Part shown: positions 56,241 through 64,000 of the stretch, piece after piece
How positions within the stretch are numbered: position 1 is the stretch's first letter
Layout: the number at the start of each line of letters is the position of its first letter
Source of the DNA: Saccopteryx bilineata
Lineage: Eukaryota; Chordata; Mammalia; Chiroptera; Emballonuridae
NCBI RefSeq assembly: GCF_036850765.1
Contig: NC_089492.1
Span: 168,266,296 to 168,330,295 of the forward strand
DNA length: 64,000 nt
Reading direction: 5' to 3'
Notes under the pieces: model-generated
Told to the model about the DNA's origin: nothing
Seen by the model: only the letters and a program-made list of their open reading frames with translations
Databases searched by the model: none
Program-made: the position numbers and the translations under genes

Positions 56241-57571
56241 CACTTTTTGATAGAACTGAACACTAAGAAGAAACTGTTTAATGTGAACCTCTTTATTTGA
56301 CCCAATATTAAATGGTAGCGCATCAACATTAATTAAATTTGTATTATCTCCTGTGGATTGAGAAGTTCTGTTTCCATAACCATGTATATTTTGTTGAAGG
56401 AAGGAGGTTGGGTGTTGAGTTTAGAGCTGCCTTTTGTTAATAGAAACCAAGAGTGCTAGGCAAAAGTAGATGATTTGGGGGTTCTCAATAGTGTGAATGC
56501 TGGTTCTGAAACACAAACTAAACAGTTTATTATTCTTTGATTTAATCCTTAGTCCCTGATTAAGTGGTTTAGGGAAGAGAGACAAGTTTACAAGACAAGA
56601 AGTACAAAGCCTATATATGTGTAAGTTTTGCAGAACCAGATGTTGCGGAAGAAAAAGTTTCAGCCATTGGGAGACAGGCTATTTCTTATTCCTCCAGGAG
56701 TAGTTTGTTGATGTGAACCAATGACTGAGACCATGCTGTCACTCTCCCATCAGTATTTGCTAACTAACTAATGTGAGCAACTGGGAGGTAAAGAAGAGGT
56801 ACATAGATGATAGCATTGCCCTGCTCTTAGAGATCTTGAAGGCAAGCAAGGGAGGCCTTCTTGAACATGAGCTTTATAAAGGGAAAAGATTGTGTCCGGT
56901 GGGGTCTGTGCTGTGCCTAGCTGCTTGGTGATCAGAATTTTTAAGCTCTACTATCTCAGTGTGCATTCCTAGTAAGGACTATAGTTAAGAGGAGAGACTG
57001 ACCTTGTTTTACTGTTTTATTTCTCTAGATGTAAATTCTGTATAGTTCTGAAGGGAAAGACTGATCCAGTCCATGAAGGTTGTAGCCAACTTATATAAAT
57101 TTCCTGATCCCTGTGCGCAGGTTCGGGGTGTGTGGAAAAGCCTGGCCCTGTGTATGTGTTTGATGTTCCCAGCCAGCGCCTGTTGGACGCATTCAGCTGG
57201 GATTTTCTTTCACATACTCTTGACTGGATGTTATATACATCATCTTAGCCAGAACACAGGGGGAAAAAAGGTAGTAAAATTTTTTGAGGCTTAATTTCTG
57301 TTTGTTTTATTTGGTGATTAAGGCAAGAGCATGCATTGTGAGAACATGAAAGTGTTAGAGGATGCATAATTCATTCATATTTCCTTGCAATTTCCACATG
57401 AATGATTCTGAATTCAAAACAAAGGGAAAAGTACAGCTGTACTTGCAGGCAGAATGCGAAACAAAAGAATGGGAAAGGGATCACCCTGTCTTTGGGGCTT
57501 TTGCTTTTTATCTTAGTGGGTTACTGCATTGGCTACGAAGAACTGTCAGAAGGAGAATGTGTGCCTGTTAG
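56241..57571. other. Non-repetitive stretch
   Basis: About 1.3 kb with no gene or clear repeat. Confidence 0.45.
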
Positions 57572-57577
57572 GCTTAA

Positions 57578-58972
57578 ATTATATTTAATGGGGTGACATT
57601 GATCAATAATAGTACATAGGTTTCAGGTGACTATCTCTATAGCATTTGAACTGTTTGATTTTGTTGTGGGCCCATTGCCCAGTCAGTCATTTTTCATCAC
57701 CATGTAGTTGTCTCTCTTTATTCCCTTGCCCCCACCCTTAACACACAACCCTTCCCCCTGGTAAGCACTTCAATTTTACCTATGTTAGGGAATCTCAGTT
57801 TTATATCCACCAATGTGTGAAATCATATAGTTTTTAGATTTCTAATTTACTTATTTCACTCACTATGATGTTATCAAGGTCCATCCATGTTGTCATAAAT
57901 GGCAATATATTGTCATTTCTTATGGCTGAGTAGTATTCCATTGTATATGTGTACCACATCTTCTTTATCCGATCCTCTATCAAGGGACACTTTGGTTGTT
58001 TTCATGTCTTGGCCACCGTTAATAATGCTGCAATGAACATGAAAGTACATGTGTCTTTATGTACCAATGTTTTTGAGCTTTTTGGATAGATATACAGTGG
58101 AGGTATTGCTGGGTCATATGGAAGTTCTTATTATTACTTTTTTGAGGAACCACCATACTGCTTTCTATAATGCTGTACCAGTTTACATTCCCACCAGCAG
58201 TGAATGAGGGTTCCTTTTTCTTCAAGGCCTCTCCAACATTTGTTATTACCTGTCTTTTTTATAATAAACAGCCAATCTAACAGATGTGAGGTGATATCTC
58301 ATTATAGCTTCGATTTTCATTTCTCAAATAGCTAGTGAAGATGAGCATCTTTTCATATACTTATTGACCATTTGAAAGTCTACTTGGGAGAAAAGTCTGG
58401 TCTGGTCCTCTCCCCATTTTTTAATTGGATTGTATGCTTGTTTGTTGCTGAGTTTTGTTCTTTATATATTTTGGTATTAAACTCTTATCAGAGCTGTTGT
58501 TTGCAAATATCTCCCATTTAGTTGGCTGCCATTTTTGTTTTGTTGTTGGTTTCTTTTTCTGTGGAGAAGCTTCTTAGTCTGATGTAGTCCCATTCATTTA
58601 TTGTTGCCTTTACTTCCCTTGCCTTTGGGGTCAAATTCATAAGTTGTTCTCTACTACTAAGGTCCATAAGTTTAGTACCTATGTTTTATTCAATGTAATT
58701 TATTGTTTCAGATCTCATATTTAGGTCTTTGATCCATTTTGAATTAGTTTTTGTGCGTGGGGACAAACGTTAGTCAAATTTCATTCTTTTACATATGGCT
58801 TTCCAATTTTCTCAGCACCATTTATGGAAGAGGCTTTCTTTTCTCCATTGTGTATTTTTGGCTCCTTTGTCAAAGATGATTTGTCCGTCTATATGAGGTT
58901 TTATTTCTGGGCTCTCGATTCTGTTCCATTGGTCTGTATGTCTGTTTTTCTGCCAATACCATGCTGTTTTTT
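57578..58972 (-). mobile_element. LINE-1 3' part, minus strand, joined to a SINE
   Basis: From the 3' terminus 'ttaatggggtgacattgatc' through the 3'UTR and ORF2 back to about the 'ccaataccatgctgtttttt' position (codons for the '[10 protein letters not shown]' block). Decayed frames. The upstream L1 sequence is absent. A minus-strand SINE tail abuts it directly. Confidence 0.85.
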
Positions 58973-59357
58973 TAATCTTTTTTTTTCTTTTTTGTATATT
59001 AAGTGAGAAGTGGAGAGTTGGGGAGGCAGAGAGACAGACTCCTGCATGTGCCCCGACTGAGATCCACTCAGCAAGCCCCCTACCAGGCAATGCTCTTCCC
59101 TTTTAGGGGCACTGCTCCATTTCTCAGCAACCAAGCTATTTCAGCGCCTAAAGCAAGGCCATGGAGCCATCCTCGGTGCATGGGGCCGACTTGCTCGAAC
59201 CATTTGAGCCATGACTGCAGGAAGGGAAAAGAGAGAGAGAGAGAGAGAAAAGAGGGAGGGGACAGGGAAGGAGAAGCAGATGGTCGCTTCTCTTGTGTGC
59301 CCTGACTAGGAATCGAACCCAGGACTTCCACATGCCAGACGGATGCTCTACTGCTGA
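58973..59357 (-). mobile_element. VES-like SINE, minus strand, abutting L1
   Basis: Minus-strand reading: 'gctcagcagtagagcatccg', 'tgggttcgattcctagtcag', body, 'cacttaatatacaaaaaaga' and A tail running straight into L1 sequence. It lacks the first 14 or so bases of the usual head. Confidence 0.85.
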
Positions 59358-59363
59358 GCTTAA

Positions 59364-59880
59364 GTCTTCCTGTCCACTCTCCTGTCACTTTACTTTCCCA
59401 GAAGTCCCCTGTCAAACTCAACCAACTAGCAATCTTTGGGCTCTCCTTCCTGCCACCTGCCTATCCACCCTTCAAGGCCAACTTGAATGCAGCCCCTCCC
59501 TGCAGGCGTCCCTGACCACCTCACACAGTTGATCTTTGTGAATATCCTTGGCAAGTTGTTTAAACTTCTTGCCTAGTTCGTATCCCATTGTGCCTTCTGT
59601 GGTAGCTCATAAGGTATTGGGTGTTTTAGTTGGTTTTCTGCAGTTTTCTTCCAAGAACACAAACCTGGTCATCCTATTAGCATGCAATGTCATTTTTCTG
59701 CAGAGTACTGTAGAAAACTCAGGCAGTCAGAATTCATCACTCTCAGTTCTATTCGCCGAGAACACAAGTGCATAGCTGCATAACAGGTGCCTGCACAGTG
59801 GTTTTGGAGGGAGCTAGAAAAGGAGGGAGGAGAGTCTTATGCTTCACAGCATGGGCACTCCAGCCAGCCTGTTCTTCCAT
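59364..59880. other. Non-repetitive stretch
   Basis: No gene or repeat recognised. Confidence 0.4.
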
Positions 59881-59889
59881 GACCTAGTC

Positions 59890-60060
59890 AATGGTGTCAG
59901 CAAGGTACAGACCTTTCAGTGCCTCAACTTCATCTGTAAAAAAGGTATGACAACATACATGCCTTAAAGGGCCATTGGGAGGATTAAAGAAATTAATGTA
60001 TGTAAGGCACTTAAAATAGTCCCTCTTACCTAGCAAGTGCCCAGCAATATTATCTGTTTA
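59890..60060 (+). mobile_element. MIR SINE
   Basis: 'cagtgcctcaacttcatctg' then taaaaaaggta, 'cattgggaggattaaagaaa' then ttaatgtatgtaagg, and 'acctagcaagtgcccagcaa' are MIR landmarks. Confidence 0.75.
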
Positions 60061-61827
60061 ACCATGCTCCTTGAGAAATACCAGCAAAGAGAACCTGGGG
60101 TTTCTTGAGAACAATATTGAAAATCAAAAGGTGAGGCTGAGAGTGACGTCAGAGAAATGGCACCACGAGGGGTGCTCCCCTTGAAATTTCAACAAATTCA
60201 GCAACTAAAGATAGAGAAAAAATATCAAGAGCATCTGAAATATACACACATCAGACAAAGGTATAATTGGGCAGAAAGGTTGCTGAATATATAATCCACT
60301 CTGCAGGAAATAAGATGGAGAACAGAGTATTCCGCTTTCCTCACTGATCTGAGGAAGGACCACTTGCTTCTGGAACTGAGAGAAATGGAGGATCTGGAGC
60401 AGAGGGAAGAAGCTGAGAAAGGGTGGTGATCAAGTGGAAAAGAGAGCACGCTGTCTCACCCTGAGATCGCGATGCGAGGTTAGCACGGGCAATAGGCTCC
60501 AATGAAGGTTGCCAATGTGGGTTGCCCACGGAGGCCGGCACCAGAGCAGCTTTGTGCGCTTCTGGGTCCACGATAGCAGGCGGTGTGCAAATAGCGCCAC
60601 CTGGTGCCTCTGGCATGGGTACGCACATTCATGGGCGGAGGGGTTAGGCCAGAGACTGTCAGCGGTGGACTTTTGCATGGGCTGTAGCCAGTGTTTCTGT
60701 GTGGTCCCAGCTCCCCGACCAACAGGAAGTGCACAAGGGCCGAGATCCCTAGGCTTGGACCTGTTCCGGCGGGCGCCTCCACGAGCCAATACAGGTCTCA
60801 AAGCACATTCCTGCATTCCTAGCACTGACTGAGATCACAGACACTGTGCGCCTAAGTGGGCGGGAGCAGACCTCCCTGTGCACTGCGGAAGTCATGGGGG
60901 CTGGGCTGCGGGCTACCAAACAGGGCACAAGGGAGAAGCCTGTGGAGATTAGACCCATGGAGTGCTAAGGGTACTAGAAATGCCTGGGGGCCTTTAGAAA
61001 GGCACCTGATCTGCAACCGGCTCCCAGTTCTGCCTGCTCTCGCTAGTGGCTCATATTGGCACAGCCTTACCCAGAATTGTGCTTTGAGCGGTACTGGAGG
61101 AAGGACCTGGCTGCTCTTAGAGCCTCTTACTCTGAAAGCAGTGGCTGGGGCAACCTCACAGCTAAGTCCCCAGGGGGAGAGGCACCTGGAAAACTGACTC
61201 TCCCATTGTAGAAGCCTGCAAACCCTAACAAACCTAGCCTACCAATGGGACTGAAGCCCAGCCTACATCATTGTCATAGCAACACAACAGCAAATCTCTG
61301 CTCAAGAGCCCCATAGGGGCAAAACCTGTACTACAGCGCCAGCTGCTGAAAAAAAGAAACTTCCTCTCAAAACCAGGAAGAAATTACATTTTTTATAACT
61401 TCTTTTCCTTTTTTTTTCCACTTTGATTATTTTATCTTCTTTTTGTTTTATTCTTTCCTTTTCATTTTGAATGTTATTATCCATAGTTGTTGAAATTTTT
61501 TATTCTTGTCTTTTTTATGAGGGTTACATTTCCAAAACCTTAATTTTTTTTCTTCTTTTCTCTTTTTTTTCTTTTTCTCTCATTTGATCATTTTTTATCA
61601 ACAAATTATTTTATTTTGGATTCATATTTTTCTTTGTGGCATTTTGCATGTTTTTTACTTCACTTTCTATCTCTTTGTCATTTTCCCTCAGCGCTGGCTC
61701 CCTATTTATTATCTTTGGTTTCGTTCCACTTATCATAATACAATCTTCATTTTTTCACTGTATCTTTCAATTTTATATTTTATTTTTAATTATCTCTTAC
61801 TAGTGTTATTAACAATACCACTCTCAA

Positions 61828-62809
61828 ATGCCATTAAGGGGAAAAAATCAAATATCATGGATACAAAAGACAGAGATGTAGCTCAGATATATGATAAAAA
61901 AAATCTGTAGAAAAAAAATTTCAATTCCTTGGAAACTTTAGACTTAAATGACAGAGAATTAAAAATTGAAGTCCTAAAAATACTCAGGGAAATACAACAA
62001 AGCATGGACAGGCAACTTAGAAAGCTCAAAATACAATTCAATGAACAAAAAGAATACATCACCAAGGAAATTGAAACTATAAAAAAGAATTAAACAGAGA
62101 TGAAAAACTCAGTGCATGAACTGAAAAATGAGGTAACAAGCTTAGCTAATGGAACAGGCCAGATAGAGGAGAGAATTAGAGACATACAAGACAGGCAACT
62201 AAAGACACTACATAAAGAAGAGGAGAGACTCACAAATTTAAAAAAAAATGAGAAAGCCCTACATGAATTATCCGACTCCATCAGAAAAAGCAACATAAGA
62301 ATAATTGGTATATCTGAAGGAGAAGAGACAGAAAATGGAATGGAGAACATATTAAAACAAATAATTGATGAGAATTTCCCAACCTGTGGAAAGAATTAGA
62401 GCCTTGAACCCAAGAAGCAAACAGAACACTGAGTTACCTTAACCCAACAGACCTACTCCAAGACACATCATAATGGAATTATCATAAACTTATGACAAAA
62501 AAAAATTCTCAAGGCAGCCAGGGAAAAGAAGAATACAACATATAAAAGGAGGCCATTAGACTATCATCAGATTTCTCAGCAGAAACTCTACAAGCCAGAA
62601 GAGAGTGGACCCCAATATTTAAAGTACTGAAAGAGAAGACCTTCTAGCCAAGAATACTATATCCATCAAAGCTATCCTTCAACTACGAAGGGGAAATAAA
62701 AACATTCACAGATATAGAAAAGATCGGTAAATTTATCACAAGAAAATCCCAACTTCAGGAAATACTAAAGTGGGTTATTCAACCAGATACAAAGGACAAA
62801 ACAAAATAA
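61828..62809 (+). pseudogene. L1 ORF1, disabled
   Basis: Starts MPLR and loses frame at once. Recognisable pieces are LNDRELKIEVLKILREIQQS, a coiled-coil segment (MKNSVHELKNEVTSLANGTG at 62100, then EERIRDIQDRQLKTLHKEEE) and the C-terminal domain (SAETLQARREWTPIFKVLKE in part). The stop used by the 33.4-kb copy is read through here, and TAA falls at 62807-62809. Several frameshifts and stops. Confidence 0.75.
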
Positions 62810-63035
62810 AATTACAAGTAAAAGCTCCAACAACATCACAATAATAACAGAATTAATAATCTCTGACAACAAAAAGGGGAGAGGACAAAGATTAGCAGTA
62901 GCAAAGGAGGATGGAGTGCAGAAGCACTGATGAGATAATGTATTACAATGAATATGATATATATCCTTTTTATTACCTAATGGTAACCACCCCTGAAAAA
63001 ACCACTAGAGAAACACATGGCTTAAAAAAGAAAGA

Positions 63036-63372
63036 GCCTGAACAGGAAGTGGCGCAGTAGATAAAGCATTGGACTGCGATGCAGAGGACCCAGGTTTGAG
63101 ACCCTGAGGTCGCCAGCTTGAGCACAGGCTCATCTGGTTTAAGCGAAGCTTACCAGCTTGGACCCAAGGTTGCTGGCTCGAGCAAGGGGTTACTCAGTCT
63201 GCTGCAGCCCAACAGTCAAGACACATATGAGAAAGCAATCAATAAATAACTAAAGTATTGCAATGAAAAACTAATGATTGATGCTTGTCATCTCTCTCCA
63301 TTTTTGTCTGTCTGTCAATATATATCTCTCTCTCTCTGACTCTCTCTCTGTCTCTGTAAAAAATAAATAAAT
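63036..63372 (+). mobile_element. SINE of the 'gaggacccaggtt...cttgagc' family
   Basis: 'gcctgaacaggaagtggcgc' head, 'gaggacccaggtttgagacc', 'ctcatctggtttaagcgaag', 'ggttgctggctcgagcaagg', 'agtcaagacacatatgagaa', then CT-rich and AAATA tail. Same family as 17652-17999 but with a complete head. Splits the L1 inter-ORF region. Confidence 0.88.
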
Positions 63373-63474
63373 AGAGGAAAGAAGTATGAAATACAACCAA
63401 ACAAAAATGAATGACAGAAAAAGAGAAGAGAAGAACCAAACAAGATACAGAGCTATCAGAAAGCAATATGTAAA

Positions 63475-63638
63475 ATGGCAATAGGAAACCCTCACGTGTC
63501 AATAAATACATTAAATGAAAATGGATTGAACTCACCAATAAAAAGACAAAGAGTAACAGAGTAGATCAAAAAATAAAATCCAAATGTATGCTACCTTCAA
63601 GGAACACATCTAAGCTACAAAGATAAAGGCAAATTCAG
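63475..63638 (+). pseudogene. Start of L1 ORF2, disabled
   Basis: Opens MAIGNPHVSINTLNENGLNS and continues PIKRQRVTE before a stop. The coding match runs to about 63638, where the SINE interrupts it. The rest lies outside the window. Confidence 0.75.
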
Positions 63639-64000
63639 GCCCTGGCCGGTTGGCTCAGTGGTAGAGCATCGACCTGGCGTGCGGAAGTCCCGGGTTCGAT
63701 TCCCAGCCAGGGCACACAGGAGAGGCACCCATCTGCTTCTCCACCCCTCCCCCTCTCCTTCCTCTCGTCTCTCTCTCCCCCTCCCGCAGTCGAGGCTCCA
63801 TTGGAGCAAAAGATGGCCCGGGCACTGGGGATAGCTCCTTGGCCTCTGCCCCAGGTGCTAGAGTGGCTCTGGTTGTGACAGAGCGACACCCCGGAAGGGC
63901 AGAGCATCAACCCCTGGTGGGCATGCTGGGTGGATCCCGGTCGGGGGCATGCAGGAGTCTGTCTGACTGCCTCCCCGTTTCCAGCTTCAGAAGAAAAAAA
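63639..64000 (+). mobile_element. VES-like SINE, cut by window end
   Basis: 'gccctggccggttggctcag', 'cgggttcgattcccagccag', complete body and the start of the A tail at the window edge. Inserted in L1 ORF2, so younger than that L1. Confidence 0.92.

Larger units (their letters stand above)
60131..64000 (+). mobile_element. LINE-1 with 5'UTR, running off the window
   Basis: Begins 'aggctgagagtgacgtcaga' then gaaatggca, close to the start of the 33.4-kb L1 ('gatgacgtcagagtaatggc'). The 5'UTR (to about 61827) shows no repeated monomer. It is followed by a T-rich zone, ORF1 (61828-62809), an inter-ORF region with a SINE (63036-63372), the start of ORF2 (63475) and a second SINE (63639 onward). 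More decayed than the 33.4-kb copy and a different 5'UTR type. Confidence 0.9.

Noticed and set aside
60341..60958. GC-rich open frames on both strands near 60.3-61.2 kb
   Set aside because: They fall in the 5'UTR of the L1 that starts at about 60131.

Overview
This window reads as intergenic or intronic DNA from a placental mammal, most likely a non-pteropodid bat. The main evidence is repeat content. tRNA-derived SINEs with the 'ccctggcc.gttggctcag.ggtagagc' head (VES-like as I know them) occur about a dozen times. A second SINE head ('cctgacctgtggtggcgcag') and a third ('gaggacccaggtt...cttgagc...ctcatctggtt') are also present, together with LINE-1, MIR, L2, ERV-type LTRs and a rich set of cut-and-paste DNA transposons, including mariner and SPIN-like hAT elements. 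I recognised no functional protein-coding gene. Long open frames are almost all shadows or pieces of L1, SINE or transposon sequence. I cannot fix the bat family from sequence alone.

Layout. 0-7.7 kb is mostly unique DNA with old remnants (MER5-like, L1M, L2, a hAT MITE with a perfect 8-bp target duplication, a palindromic mariner-type MITE). 7.7-17.7 kb is one old, decayed, near full-length LINE-1. It has been invaded in turn by a hAT element, several SINEs, a young-looking mariner with 108-bp inverted repeats, an unidentified 764-bp block and a SPIN-like MITE. 18-24 kb holds ancient repeats and a hAT-Charlie-type element carrying two SINE insertions. 24-25.6 kb has an LTR-like block and an internally deleted RPSA (40S ribosomal protein SA) processed pseudogene. 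26-33 kb is mixed unique DNA with hAT, Tigger-like, MIR and SINE copies.

33.45-41.28 kb is the most complete LINE-1. It has a 5'UTR with about 240-bp tandem monomers, a CT-rich segment, broken ORF1 and ORF2, a G-run 3'UTR, and about 120 bp of extra non-L1 sequence with a second AATAAA and A-rich tail before the 11-bp target duplication, which I read as a 3' transduction. 41-54 kb is unique DNA with SINEs, a hAT MITE, microsatellites, L1 fragments and a solo LTR (51472-52110, TG...CA, 7-bp flanking duplication). 54-59.4 kb has two minus-strand 5'-truncated L1s, one with a nested SINE and one fused to a SINE at its 5' end. 60.1 kb to the window end is a second, decayed plus-strand L1 with two SINE insertions, running off the window.

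No new multi-gene system was found. The items most worth a second look are the L1 3' transduction, the monomeric L1 promoter, the mariner and its unexplained 764-bp neighbour, the RPSA deletion junction shared by two sites 1.1 kb apart, and the SINE/L1 chimera. Most boundaries of old repeats are approximate. Boundaries supported by target-site duplications are exact to a few bases.
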